The notes: generated by a model from the sequence alone, not told the origin. DNA of 64,000 bases from Chryseobacterium sp. JJR-5R (GCF_034047335.1 NZ_CP139137.1:124001-188000); one strand, 5' to 3'. Shown: positions 51,152 through 59,979, counted from the first letter of the stretch. Numbers and translations: made by a program.

Positions 51152-51375
51152 ATGATGAAAATAGCAGCAATGCTTATAAGTTTCCTGGAGATAAATTTTG
51201 CTTTTGCCCATTCTGATCTTAGATGAAAGGAATGGCTGTCTTATTGCATAAAATAACAAGAATATTTTAAAAAGAGATATCAGAACCCTTATTTCAGACA
51301 GCCGTTAAAAACGGTAATCATGGTAATTTTTGGATCACGGAATTAGGAGCATCGCAAATTATTTTCCGAATTTAA
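51152..51375 (+). pseudogene. Remnant of a secreted-protein gene
   Basis: An ATG at 51152/51155 opens a 24-codon frame with a signal-peptide look (MKIAAMLISFLEINFAFAHSDLR) that stops at TGA 51224-51226. In a different frame, 51271-51375 is open for 34 codons (KEISEPLFQTAVKNGNHGNF and onward) with balanced residue use but no start. This may be a decayed gene of about 75 codons, or chance. The family is not recognised. Together with the palindrome and the miaB leader it accounts for the 442-bp spacer between the MFS gene and miaB. Confidence 0.3.
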
Positions 51376-51412
51376 TTAAAAAATCCTCCTGCCATTCTGT
51401 CACAATATTTTG

Positions 51413-51420
51413 TATCTTTG
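51413..51420 (+). promoter_or_regulatory. -7 promoter box of miaB
   Basis: TATCTTTG matches TAnnTTTG. The implied leader to the GTG start at 51506 is about 80 nt. Confidence 0.45.
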
Positions 51421-51505
51421 CAAATTAATTCAAAAGTTTGAAGTTTTAAAATTTAATGTCGGGAACTTTGGGCTTTTATCGTTTGGAACTTAAACAGAGA
51501 CTATC

Positions 51506-52945
51506 GTGCAGGAAAAATATATAGACGAAACAAAACAGGGTGAAGCTTTTGCAATTGCGGAGCGGGACGGCAATTCCAAGAAATTATTCTTAGAAAGCTA
51601 CGGCTGCCAGATGAACTTTTCGGATTCCGAAATTGTAGCTTCTATTCTTAATGAACAGGGGTACAACACAACACTTAAGATAGAAGAAGCGGACCTTATT
51701 CTGCTGAATACCTGTTCTATCCGTGAAAAAGCGGAGCAGACCGTAAGAATGCGCCTTTCCCAGTTCAAAAACCTGAAGAAAGAAAGACCGCATATGACGG
51801 TCGGCGTCCTCGGGTGCATGGCCGAAAGGCTGAAAACCAAGTTCCTGGAAGAAGAGCAGCTGGTTGATTTAGTAGTCGGCCCGGATGCATACCGGGATTT
51901 GCCTAACCTTCTAAAAGAAACAGAAGACGGAAGGGATGCGATCAATGTGATTCTTTCGAAAGAAGAAACCTATGCAGATATCAACCCGGTCCGTCTGGGA
52001 GGGAACGGCGTAACTGCTTACGTAACCATTACAAGGGGCTGTGATAATATGTGTACGTTCTGCGTGGTTCCGTTTACAAGAGGCCGAGAAAGGAGCCGGG
52101 ATCCACACTCGATTTTAGAAGAATGCAAAGATCTTGGGCGCAACGGATACAAGGAAATTACCCTTTTGGGACAGAATGTAGACTCGTACCTCTGGTATGG
52201 AGGCGGGCCGAAAAAAGATTTTGCCAAAGCCTCGGAAATGCAGCAGGCAACCGCTGTAAATTTTGCCCAGCTGCTTGATCAGGTGGCTAAAGCAGTACCT
52301 GAAATGAGAATCAGGTTCTCCACTTCCAACCCTCAGGATATGAGCCTGGATGTATTCAGAATGATTGCAAAACATGATAACATCTGCAAATATGTTCATT
52401 TACCGGTTCAGAGCGGAAGCAATAAGATGCTGGAAGCCATGAACAGGCAGCATACCCGTGAAGAATACCTCGACCTCATCAGAAAAGCCAAAGAAATTGT
52501 TCCGGACATTGCATTTTCCCAGGATATGATTATCGGATTCTGCAGCGAAACGGAAGAAGACCATCAGGATACCCTAAGCTTAATGAGAGAAGTGGAATAT
52601 GACTACGGTTATATGTTTGCCTACTCGGAAAGGCCGGGAACCCCTGCCCATAAAAAAATGGAAGACAATATTCCGGCTGACGTAAAACAGAGACGCCTGG
52701 CGGAAGTCATTGCATTACAGGGTGACTTGTCAAGAAACCGTATGAAATCATATGTGGGAAAAACCCATCAGGTTCTGATTGAAGGAATTTCCAAAAAGAA
52801 TAAAAATCAGTGGAAAGGCAGGAACTCCCAGAATGCAGTCTGTGTATTTGATATGCTGGAAGGCCAGAAAATTGGTGACATTGTGAACGTTTTTGTATTT
52901 GATAATACGCAGGGCACACTTTTAGGGGAAACCGTTTCAAAATAA
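51506..52945 (+). CDS. miaB: tRNA-2-methylthio-N6-dimethylallyladenosine synthase MiaB
   Basis: A 479-residue radical SAM methylthiotransferase that adds the ms2 group at A37. The auxiliary cluster cysteines are Cys34 (ESYGCQMNFSDSE), Cys70 (LLNTCSIREKAE) and Cys104 (LGCMAERL). The radical SAM cluster is Cys179, Cys183 and Cys186 (GCDNMCTFCVVPFTRGRERSR). A TRAM domain ends the protein (GKTHQVLIEGISKK...). The start is GTG at 51506 (MQEKYIDETKQGEAF), which leaves a leader of about 80 nt after the -7 box. miaE at 29807 encodes the enzyme acting on its product. Confidence 0.96.
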   Translation: MQEKYIDETKQGEAFAIAERDGNSKKLFLESYGCQMNFSDSEIVASILNEQGYNTTLKIEEADLILLNTCSIREKAEQTVRMRLSQFKNLKKERPHMTVGVLGCMAERLKTKFLEEEQLVDLVVGPDAYRDLPNLLKETEDGRDAINVILSKEETYADINPVRLGGNGVTAYVTITRGCDNMCTFCVVPFTRGRERSRDPHSILEECKDLGRNGYKEITLLGQNVDSYLWYGGGPKKDFAKASEMQQATAVNFAQLLDQVAKAVPEMRIRFSTSNPQDMSLDVFRMIAKHDNICKYVHLPVQSGSNKMLEAMNRQHTREEYLDLIRKAKEIVPDIAFSQDMIIGFCSETEEDHQDTLSLMREVEYDYGYMFAYSERPGTPAHKKMEDNIPADVKQRRLAEVIALQGDLSRNRMKSYVGKTHQVLIEGISKKNKNQWKGRNSQNAVCVFDMLEGQKIGDIVNVFVFDNTQGTLLGETVSK

Positions 52946-53004
52946 GCTGGCCTTAAAATCAGGCATCGTTTTAAAAATAAATCAGCATAACCTACAAATT
53001 AACA

Positions 53005-53439
53005 ATGGAAAAGTTTCAGAAATATTGCCTTGGTGTTTTGTTGGTGATTATATGCAGTAATGCCCCGGCACAGGCAAGCATTACCGGATGCTTTGAAAAT
53101 GAAGACTGCCGGCAGCTGTATGAATGGTATCAGCATATTTTAAATCCTGATTGCAGCATTTCACAAAAACCTTGTGTAAAGAAAGAGCAGAAGGTCTATC
53201 TGGCCATCAGCCGTAAACAACATGCAGCTGATCTTATCGGAACTGTTTTTTGTACGAAGATACAAACCCATTATTATCATGATAAAGCAGGAGCAGAGCT
53301 GTTTAAAAAGCAAAAGCACAGCCAGGCCCTGCAGGACTTTGAGAAAAGCAGTAAAGCATACGCTTTCAATGATATTTTATATTTTAAAGCAAAAGTCTCA
53401 AAAATCAGGAATAAGGATTATTTAATGCTAGTGAGTTAA
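53005..53439 (+). CDS. Secreted hypothetical protein
   Basis: A 144-residue protein with a signal peptide MEKFQKYCLGVLLVIICSNAPAQA. The mature part has five cysteines in the first half (CFENEDC, NPDCSISQKPC) and a helical, Lys-rich second half (HDKAGAELFKKQKHSQALQDFEKSSKAYAFNDILYFKAK) that resembles one TPR-type repeat. No family is recognised. It lies 59 bp after miaB and 91 bp before the sigma-54 regulator; cotranscription with miaB is possible. Confidence 0.65.
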   Translation: MEKFQKYCLGVLLVIICSNAPAQASITGCFENEDCRQLYEWYQHILNPDCSISQKPCVKKEQKVYLAISRKQHAADLIGTVFCTKIQTHYYHDKAGAELFKKQKHSQALQDFEKSSKAYAFNDILYFKAKVSKIRNKDYLMLVS

Positions 53440-53530
53440 TAATAAACATCTATTAAAATCATTTTTAACACATTAACTTAATTTTTACAGCAGAATAGTA
53501 AAACTGTAAAAATAAATAATCTAAATTACG

Positions 53531-54826
53531 ATGAATATCGAGTTACAAAATATAAAAAACCGTTTCGGAATTATCGGGAATTTTCCTGCTTTAAACCGCG
53601 CTTTAGAAAAAGCCATCCAGGTAGCACCCACAGACATTTCTGTTCTGGTTATCGGGGAAAGCGGTGTCGGGAAAGAATTTATCCCGAAAATCATCCATTC
53701 AGAATCCAAGAGGAAACACCAGCCTTACATCGTGGTCAACTGCGGAGCCATTCCGGAAGGAACCATTGATTCTGAGTTGTTCGGACATGAAAAAGGGGCA
53801 TTCACCGGAGCAACAGCCACCCGAAAAGGATATTTTGAAGTGGCAGACGGCGGAACTATTTTCCTTGATGAGGTAGGCGAATTGCCTCTACAGACACAGG
53901 TCCGCCTGTTAAGGGTCTTGGAGAGCGGTGAATTCATGAAAGTAGGTTCTTCCCAGGTGCAGAAGACCAATGTAAGGATTGTTGCGGCTACTAATGTTAA
54001 CATGATGAAGGCCATACAGGACGGAAGGTTCCGTGAAGATTTATTCTACCGTCTGAATACCGTACAGATTGACATGCCGCCTTTAAGAGAAAGAAAAGGG
54101 GATATCCACCTGCTGTTCAGGAAATTTGCCATCGATTTTGCGGAAAAATACAGGATGCCTGAGCTGGAGCTGGAACCCGGTGCTGTGCATTATGTTGAAA
54201 GCTATGCTTTTCCCGGAAACGTCCGGCAGTTGAGGAACCTGGTGGAGCAGATGACCGTGGTGGAAAGGGAAAGACATGTTAGGGCGGAAAAATTAGCGGA
54301 ATATATCCCTATGGAAACCCATCTTCCAATGGTGGTTAATATCCCTAATTCACAGAAACAAAGCGATTTCGGTAATGAAAGGGAAATCATGTACAAAATT
54401 CTCTTTGATATGCGTAACGATATTAATGATTTAAAATCCTTAACTTCGGAATTGATAAAAAACCGTGGCAATACGGACCTGAGCAACCATGAAAAAAACT
54501 TGATTAACAGGATTTATACGCCTGAGCCACAGCAGAATGCAGCGCCGAATTCTTTGCTGTATTTTGAGAATAACAACAGTAATGACCATCCCGTTGTGCA
54601 GACTCCTACCATTATGTCCGGCCCTGAAGAGAGTTATGAGGATATTGAAGATATTGAAATTGAAGAAAACAAACCGGAATCATTGTCACTTCAGAATAAT
54701 GAGAAAGACCTGATTATCAAAGCACTGGAAAAGCATAAGGGACGCAGGAACAAAGCGGCAGACGAACTGGGAATCTCACAGCGGACCCTGTACCGGAAAA
54801 TAAAACAATATAATCTTGAAGAATAA
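53531..54826 (+). CDS. Sigma-54-dependent transcriptional activator (no receiver domain)
   Basis: A 431-residue bacterial enhancer-binding protein. The AAA+ domain begins at residue 15: Walker A GESGVGKE (42-49), the sigma-54 contact loop GAFTGA (89-94), Walker B FLDE (111-114) and FREDLFYRLNTVQIDMPPLRER. A C-terminal Fis-type helix-turn-helix (NKAADELGISQRTLYRKIKQYNLEE) binds DNA. There is no response-regulator, PAS or GAF domain at the N-terminus, so activity is likely set by a partner protein or by expression level. The linker (about 280-390) is acidic and low complexity. The next four genes run on the same strand and may include targets. Confidence 0.93.
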   Translation: MNIELQNIKNRFGIIGNFPALNRALEKAIQVAPTDISVLVIGESGVGKEFIPKIIHSESKRKHQPYIVVNCGAIPEGTIDSELFGHEKGAFTGATATRKGYFEVADGGTIFLDEVGELPLQTQVRLLRVLESGEFMKVGSSQVQKTNVRIVAATNVNMMKAIQDGRFREDLFYRLNTVQIDMPPLRERKGDIHLLFRKFAIDFAEKYRMPELELEPGAVHYVESYAFPGNVRQLRNLVEQMTVVERERHVRAEKLAEYIPMETHLPMVVNIPNSQKQSDFGNEREIMYKILFDMRNDINDLKSLTSELIKNRGNTDLSNHEKNLINRIYTPEPQQNAAPNSLLYFENNNSNDHPVVQTPTIMSGPEESYEDIEDIEIEENKPESLSLQNNEKDLIIKALEKHKGRRNKAADELGISQRTLYRKIKQYNLEE

Positions 54827-54837
54827 AATTAAATAAT

Positions 54838-55530
54838 ATGATGAAATTAAATGCAAAACCCGTTAATTTTAAAATGGGCGAATACATCAGCAGCGGATAT
54901 ACTTTTTTAAAGAGCAACTTCGGAGACGTCTTTGTTGCTTTCCTGCTTTGTTTTGTAATGTCAATCATTCCGTTTTGCGGCCTGCTGGCCATAGGGAATT
55001 TTTACAGATACTGCAGAGGGCTTAGAAAAGGCGAAAAAGTAAGTTCCGGGGATATCTTTAATTTTGACAATTTTATGCCGTATTTCATCATGCAGTTAAT
55101 TTTGATCGGCGGATTGTTGCTGATTTATATCCCGATGATTATTTTCATACCGCTTATGGCTGACGGAGATAATTTTTCTGCCGGGTTCGGAATATTGTAT
55201 ATGATTTACCTGTTGTTCGTCTATGTTGCGATCTTTGTGGTTCTTATCAAGGCATTCTATATGACGGCATTAATTTCATTGGGAGGCATTACAGATGTTA
55301 AAACAGCCTGGAACATGTCTGTAACGATGGGGAAAGGAAACGGACTGAATATGTTCCTTTTTATCCTTGTTATTGCCATTTTAGGATATTTAGGCATTCT
55401 GGCATGCGGTATCGGACTTTTACTGACCATACCGTTTGTATACACTGCTCAGTATTTTGCCCTGGAAGACGGGATGCAGCAGATTGAATATGACGAAATA
55501 AAAGAAATCGGATCTGAAAATGAATTTTAA
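54838..55530 (+). CDS. Polytopic membrane protein (unknown function, family member 3)
   Basis: A 230-residue membrane protein with about five helices. The segment VSSGDIFNFDNFMPYFIMQLILIGG resembles the DLFxGYxxF region of the proteins at 19870 and 20665, and the later VKTAWNMSVTMGKGNGLNMFLFILV resembles their pre-helix linker, so it is probably a third member of the same family. It starts 11 bp after the sigma-54 activator. The start may be the second Met (54841). LptE begins before its end, so the genes are translationally linked. Confidence 0.72.
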   Translation: MMKLNAKPVNFKMGEYISSGYTFLKSNFGDVFVAFLLCFVMSIIPFCGLLAIGNFYRYCRGLRKGEKVSSGDIFNFDNFMPYFIMQLILIGGLLLIYIPMIIFIPLMADGDNFSAGFGILYMIYLLFVYVAIFVVLIKAFYMTALISLGGITDVKTAWNMSVTMGKGNGLNMFLFILVIAILGYLGILACGIGLLLTIPFVYTAQYFALEDGMQQIEYDEIKEIGSENEF

Positions 55531-56074
55531 AAATAAAAACATAACATTTAAAATGTCCGGGTTTGCCTGGATGCTGCTTTTGTGCCTGGGAATCCTCAAT
55601 TCCTGTTACAGTTTTACCGGTTCGTCACTTACCGATGAAAAAACCATACAGATCAACGAGTTCCCGAACAATGCTCCTCTGGTAAATCCTACTCTGTCAC
55701 AGCAGTTCTCTACCGATATACAGAACCGGTTTTTACAGCGGACTACATTAAAAGGGACCAAAGAAAACCCGGATATTCTCGTAGAAGGTGAGATTACGGA
55801 TTATTCCATTACACCTACCACCATCAGTTCCACGACCACCACGAACCAGAGTACCGGAGGCGTGGTTCAGGAATCCCAGAACAAACTGACCATCACCGTG
55901 AAAGTGCATTATGAAAATAAGCTTCACCCGGATGTAAGTTTTGACAGAAGCTATTCTGATGAAGCGGTATTCAACAGCAGTTTGTCACAGTCTGAAATCG
56001 AAGGCTCTCAGGTGAAAATAGCAACGGACAGAATTATAAACAAGATATTTAACGACATTGTAGCGAACTGGTAA
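55520..56074 (+). CDS. lptE: LptE-family LPS assembly lipoprotein
   Basis: A 184-residue lipoprotein of the Bacteroidota LptE family, which plugs LptD in the outer membrane and helps insert lipopolysaccharide. The lipobox is LGILNSC; a Met at 55553 would shorten the long N-terminus to MSGFAWMLLLCLGILNSC, also plausible. The mature part has YSFTGSSLTDEKTIQINEFPN, LSQQFSTDIQNRFLQRTTL and DILVEGEITDYSITPTTI, the family's typical order. It overlaps the preceding membrane gene by 11 bp and is followed 1 bp later by the large repeat protein. No lptD is in the window. Confidence 0.88.
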   Translation: MNFKNKNITFKMSGFAWMLLLCLGILNSCYSFTGSSLTDEKTIQINEFPNNAPLVNPTLSQQFSTDIQNRFLQRTTLKGTKENPDILVEGEITDYSITPTTISSTTTTNQSTGGVVQESQNKLTITVKVHYENKLHPDVSFDRSYSDEAVFNSSLSQSEIEGSQVKIATDRIINKIFNDIVANW

Positions 56075-56075
56075 G

Positions 56076-58646
56076 ATGAATCACAGAGTCTTGGAATTAT
56101 TAAAATCCCCGAAAAACATTCAGTCAGAAGACCTAAGCCTTTTGGAAGAGGAGATTGATTCTTTTCCCTATATCCAGAATATCAGGGCTTTATACCTGTA
56201 TGGGGTACACCGGTATGATAAGGAAAACTATCAGAAAGTGCTTTCAACAACAGCTGCCTATACCACAGACAAGAAAATTCTGTATCAGCTGATCAACGGT
56301 AAAATTCAGCAGCGGCCCAAACCTGAAGTGGTATCTGAAGCCATCACGGAAAAGCCGGCTCCTGAAGAAAAGGTTTTAAAGCCTTTACAGCAGAGGAAAA
56401 TTTCAGGTTTTCCCCTTAAAAGGGAAGATGCGCCGGTTAACGAAAACATCCCTGAAAATATTGAACCTGCAGAAGATATTGTTGAAGTTAAAGAACAGCA
56501 GCGTATACTTCCTGAGCCCAGGCCTGAAATTAAGCATGTATATGTTAACGGCGAAAAAAACAGGATTTTATTTGAAGGCGAAGAAAATTTCATGGAAGAT
56601 GAGGATATAGAAACCATTGACCTTGAATCAACCCTGGAATCCGGTTCCATTGTTACCCAGAAGCCCAGAAAAGCGGAAATACCTGTTGCTGTTGAAGGTG
56701 AAGGTGAAAGTGAAAGTCAGACGGAAGAAAAAGACAGGCAAATTAAGGATCCAGGATATGGAAATCCCGAAGAATTTACCTCTGAAACAATCATTGAAGA
56801 AGAAAAAATCACTGCTGAGCCTGAAGAAGAAGTAATTCCTGACGAACCGAAATTAAATTTTCATGAAACGGAAGCTCTTGTTCCTGAAGTTCAGGTTCAG
56901 GACAACGAATCAAGAGAAACTCAGGAGCCTGATTCTGTTGAAGAACATGCCGAAAGCAGTACGGATATAAATAAGCAGGCGGAAGAGTTCACCCCTGAAA
57001 CAATCATTGAAGAAGAAAAAATCACTGCTGAGCCGGAAAAAGAAGAAGTAATTTTTGATGAATCAGAATTGAGTTTCCATGAAACGGAAGCTTTTATTCC
57101 TGAAGTTGAGGTTCAGGACAACGAATCAAGAGAAACTCAGGAGCCTGATTCTGTTGAAGAACATGCCGAAAGCAGTACGGATATAAATAAGCCGGCAGAA
57201 GAGTTCACCCCTGAAACAATCATTGAAGAAGAAAAAATCACTGCTGAGCCGGAAAAAGAAGAAGTAATTCTCAATGAATCAGAATTGAGTTTCCATGAAA
57301 CGGAAGCTTTTATTCCTGAAGTTGAGGTTCAGAACAATGAACCGAAAGATATTCAGGAAACTGGCACAGCTGACAATCAGGATTATGTTGAAGACCCGGA
57401 TACGGCCCAACAGACTGGTTTTACTTCGGAAAAGGTTATAGATGAAGATGAAATTTCCTCAGAAAAAGAAAAAGAAGCCGTTCAGGATGATGCTGAACTG
57501 AGCTTTCACGGAACGGAATCTTTCATGCCGGAAGTAAAAATCCAGGCGAACAATACGGAGGAAAACAGTACTGCTGAAATCATCCAGCCGAATACCAATA
57601 AGCATGAAGATGAGATGCGCCGCCTGATTGAAAAGGTTGAGAAAAGGATGAAAGAAAAGGTTGCTTCTGATGCTGTTAAGAAGGAAGAGAAAGAAAAAGA
57701 GCCTGAAAACCTTGGCAGCGACATCAGTTTTGCAGAGACCCAGAGTTTTGAAATGCAGCCGTCTGAGCCGGAACGTAGGGAAGAAAATAAGGAGGATATT
57801 GTTTCAGCAGATGAAACTCAGCCCGCAGTAGCCGAAGAAGTAAAAGAAGTAGATCAAGAGAAGGAAATAATAGCAACAGAAGAATCCGCAGAAATAAAAT
57901 CCGCATGGAAGCCTATGTCGTTTGAATCCAATCTTCCTGATTCTTTACTCAGCAAATCTGCAGAAACTCCCCGGCCAAAACCTGAAACAGCTGCTGAAGA
58001 AACTAAGACAGAAGAGGAAAAACCGGTTCAGGAAGAAGTTTTACCTGCAGCCGATGAGCCTGTAAAGGAAACGCTAGAAGATACCACAACAGATGAGCAG
58101 ATCAATGATGGGAAAGTAAAAACAGAAACGGAAAATAAAGAAGAAGCTCCGGTAATGAATGTTTCGTTCTTTGGTTCAGGATGGAGTATTGCACAGCCTG
58201 AAAAAAACCAAAAAGAAACTGAAGAGCAGAGTAGTTATAAAGTGCAGGAAGAAAAGGCAGAAGGGGCTCCTGTAAATGTAACTGTGCCTAATCCTGCCGA
58301 CAGCAACGTCCCGGGATTTATCAATACATGGCAGAGCTGGCTGAAAATTGACAGGGCTGAAGAGGTTGAAAAAGAAAAAGTGGAGGTCAAGACCAAAGTA
58401 ATTGAGGCTTTCATTGAGAACAATCCTAGAATCAGTCAGTTGAAAGATGAGGTGAATTTTGTGGTGAAAGAGAAAGGAGATGATATTTCACATTTAATGA
58501 CGGAAACCCTGGCCAAACTCTATGTAGAACAGAAATTATATACGAAAGCCATTAAGGCATTTGAAATCCTGATCGGGAAGATACCTGAAAAAGAAGACTA
58601 TTTCAGAGATAAAATACAGGAAATCAAAGATTTCAGGAACAAATAG
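56076..58646 (+). CDS. Large acidic repeat protein
   Basis: An 856-residue, very acidic protein of unknown function. Residues 1-90 are a globular start (MNHRVLELLKSPKNIQSEDLSLLEEEIDSFPYIQNIRAL). The central part, about 230-490, holds four imperfect tandem repeats of about 71-73 residues beginning EEFTPETIIEEEKITAEPE and containing ELSFHETEAFIPEVEVQ. The end (about 745-856) is helical and TPR-like (LMTETLAKLYVEQKLYTKAIKAFEILIGKIPEKEDYF). No signal peptide is visible. It starts 1 bp after lptE's stop, so it is strongly coupled to LPS assembly genes. Some Flavobacteriia homologues are annotated only as hypothetical or TPR proteins. Confidence 0.75.
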   Translation: MNHRVLELLKSPKNIQSEDLSLLEEEIDSFPYIQNIRALYLYGVHRYDKENYQKVLSTTAAYTTDKKILYQLINGKIQQRPKPEVVSEAITEKPAPEEKVLKPLQQRKISGFPLKREDAPVNENIPENIEPAEDIVEVKEQQRILPEPRPEIKHVYVNGEKNRILFEGEENFMEDEDIETIDLESTLESGSIVTQKPRKAEIPVAVEGEGESESQTEEKDRQIKDPGYGNPEEFTSETIIEEEKITAEPEEEVIPDEPKLNFHETEALVPEVQVQDNESRETQEPDSVEEHAESSTDINKQAEEFTPETIIEEEKITAEPEKEEVIFDESELSFHETEAFIPEVEVQDNESRETQEPDSVEEHAESSTDINKPAEEFTPETIIEEEKITAEPEKEEVILNESELSFHETEAFIPEVEVQNNEPKDIQETGTADNQDYVEDPDTAQQTGFTSEKVIDEDEISSEKEKEAVQDDAELSFHGTESFMPEVKIQANNTEENSTAEIIQPNTNKHEDEMRRLIEKVEKRMKEKVASDAVKKEEKEKEPENLGSDISFAETQSFEMQPSEPERREENKEDIVSADETQPAVAEEVKEVDQEKEIIATEESAEIKSAWKPMSFESNLPDSLLSKSAETPRPKPETAAEETKTEEEKPVQEEVLPAADEPVKETLEDTTTDEQINDGKVKTETENKEEAPVMNVSFFGSGWSIAQPEKNQKETEEQSSYKVQEEKAEGAPVNVTVPNPADSNVPGFINTWQSWLKIDRAEEVEKEKVEVKTKVIEAFIENNPRISQLKDEVNFVVKEKGDDISHLMTETLAKLYVEQKLYTKAIKAFEILIGKIPEKEDYFRDKIQEIKDFRNK
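56769..57540 (+). repeat. Four tandem imperfect repeats of about 213-220 bp in the acidic protein gene
   Basis: Units start at about 56769, 56982, 57198 and 57418 (spacing 213, 216 and 220 bp). Units two and three are nearly identical at DNA level over most of their length, and the fourth is diverged. This suggests recent duplication or gene conversion. Confidence 0.8.
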
Positions 58647-58729
58647 TTATAAATTAGATTCAGTGATAATGATTTTGTTCAATCAAATAAGGAATTTTAT
58701 TCTTTAGATTTATTTCAAGTGAAAAATAT

Positions 58730-58761
58730 AAAGCGGCGGGAGAAAGTTTTCCCGCCGCTTT
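58730..58761. terminator. Bidirectional terminator
   Basis: AAAGCGGCGGGA (58730-58741) pairs with TCCCGCCGCTTT (58750-58761) around an 8-nt loop. It lies between the convergent genes ending at 58646 and 58766. Confidence 0.85.
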
Positions 58762-58765
58762 ATGT

Positions 58766-59374
58766 TTAAAGATGATTAATAACATTTTTACGTTTCCTAA
58801 GCTTCCGCCATGCTTTTCTTCCGAAAAAGATAACGGCAATAATCATGGCAATTGCAAAAACAGCGGCGATAACCGGAGCTGCGATAGCCAGGAAAGCCAT
58901 AATTCCTGCACCTGCCGTTTCCGTAGTTCCGACGACGGAATTTCCCAGTCCGCCCGTTGTTGCAGTGGATGCAGCCCTGAGCCCTGCAAATCCTGAGCTG
59001 ATGGTTACTGCCGTCCCGCCTCCGGCAATCAGGGCCAGAGCCCATTGCGGAAATGTTCCGAGGTCCGCAAACTGGCTGGCAAATAATATCGAGCCTGCGA
59101 CCGTAGCCATAGGCACCGAAATGGTGTCCAGCAAGTGATCGACAAAAGGAATATAATAGGCTAAAATTTCCACAACTGTAGCAATTCCGGTAATAATCAG
59201 GGCCGGAAGCCCTGCAAGCCATTCAAAATGCTCATTCATGGGAATCCAGTGCAGATAGGATGACAGGCTTACGGCAAACATCGGAAGGAATACCCGGAAT
59301 CCTGAAGCTGCGGCCAGGCCGATCCCGATAAATGCGCTCAGTAGATACGGTAAAAAAGGAATGTTATCTAACAT
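58766..59374 (-). CDS. DUF4126 family membrane protein
   Basis: A 202-residue integral membrane protein rich in Ala, Gly, Ile and Phe. Landmarks of DUF4126 are FIGIGLAAASGFRVFLPMFAVSL, the central LAGLPALIITGIATVVEILAYYIPFVDHLLDTI and GGGTAVTISSGFAGLRAASTATTGGLGNSVV. The final Lys/Arg run (RKAWRKLRKRKNV) should be cytoplasmic. The family is of unknown function. The 212-bp gap between it and rnpA contains no credible gene. Confidence 0.88.
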   Translation of the reverse strand: MLDNIPFLPYLLSAFIGIGLAAASGFRVFLPMFAVSLSSYLHWIPMNEHFEWLAGLPALIITGIATVVEILAYYIPFVDHLLDTISVPMATVAGSILFASQFADLGTFPQWALALIAGGGTAVTISSGFAGLRAASTATTGGLGNSVVGTTETAGAGIMAFLAIAAPVIAAVFAIAMIIAVIFFGRKAWRKLRKRKNVINHL

Positions 59375-59586
59375 GTTAATTTTCAGATTAATTGTTTTGC
59401 TTAAAGATACAAAAATGTATTCTTTTCCGTTTCACAATTTTCCGGTTTTAAAACAAACGGTTATCCGCTGTGTTTATAAAGAAAACCTCATTATCCAAAA
59501 TGGCATGTTTGATATTCAATTTCAATTATATATTCAAAAGCAAAACCCTTGGCTTTAAACTGAAGTATCAGCCGATTAAATAAATC

Positions 59587-59961
59587 CTAAGCTTTTTTCT
59601 GGGCCTGGCAGAGTTTAATGAACTGTGCTTCCACATCCTGGAATTTCTGCGGCATTTCCTGGGAGACCCAGAAAAGCATCGCCAAGGATTTATCCCCGAA
59701 AGCCTCTTTAAACAGTTCCTTGTTCAGGCGGTAGCACTCGCGCAGAAGCCTTTTGATCCGGTTTCTGTGAACTGCTTTTTTAAAATATCTCTTGGAAACC
59801 GATACTGCAAATTTTGTATCATCAACAGGCGTGGCAGGTTTATTCTTCAGAACAATAATTCTGAGGTTCCCATGCGTTTTCCATTTACCTTTTTCAAAAA
59901 GTAAAGTAATCTCAGTTTTTTTCTTGAGTTTTTCGGCTCTGGGATATTTGAAATCTGTCAT
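59587..59961 (-). CDS. rnpA: Ribonuclease P protein component
   Basis: A 124-residue protein that binds the RNase P RNA and precursor tRNA leader. The family signature is AVSVSKRYFKKAVHRNRIKRLLRECYR, with the RNR box near 66-71. Its usual neighbour rpmH is absent here, and tcdA lies upstream on the same strand. An inverted repeat sits over its start codon. Confidence 0.92.
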   Translation of the reverse strand: MTDFKYPRAEKLKKKTEITLLFEKGKWKTHGNLRIIVLKNKPATPVDDTKFAVSVSKRYFKKAVHRNRIKRLLRECYRLNKELFKEAFGDKSLAMLFWVSQEMPQKFQDVEAQFIKLCQAQKKA

Positions 59962-59979
59962 TTACGGACCGTAAATATA
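59961..59979 (-). promoter_or_regulatory. Inverted repeat and -7-like box at the rnpA start
   Basis: TTTACGG (59961-59967) and CCGTAAA (59969-59975) are perfect 7-bp arms around one base, touching the rnpA start codon. The minus-strand -7-like box TATATTTA is at 59972-59979. A leader of only about 5 nt would result. It could be a repressor site or a small hairpin in the message. Confidence 0.35.

Noticed and set aside
56769..57540. Regular repeats as a CRISPR array
   Set aside because: Repeats are protein-coding, in frame and about 216 bp; there are no short direct repeats with unique spacers anywhere in the window.
59415..59558. 48-codon plus-strand frame between DUF4126 and rnpA
   Set aside because: No promoter, no domain, compositionally odd; more likely chance in an AT-rich spacer.
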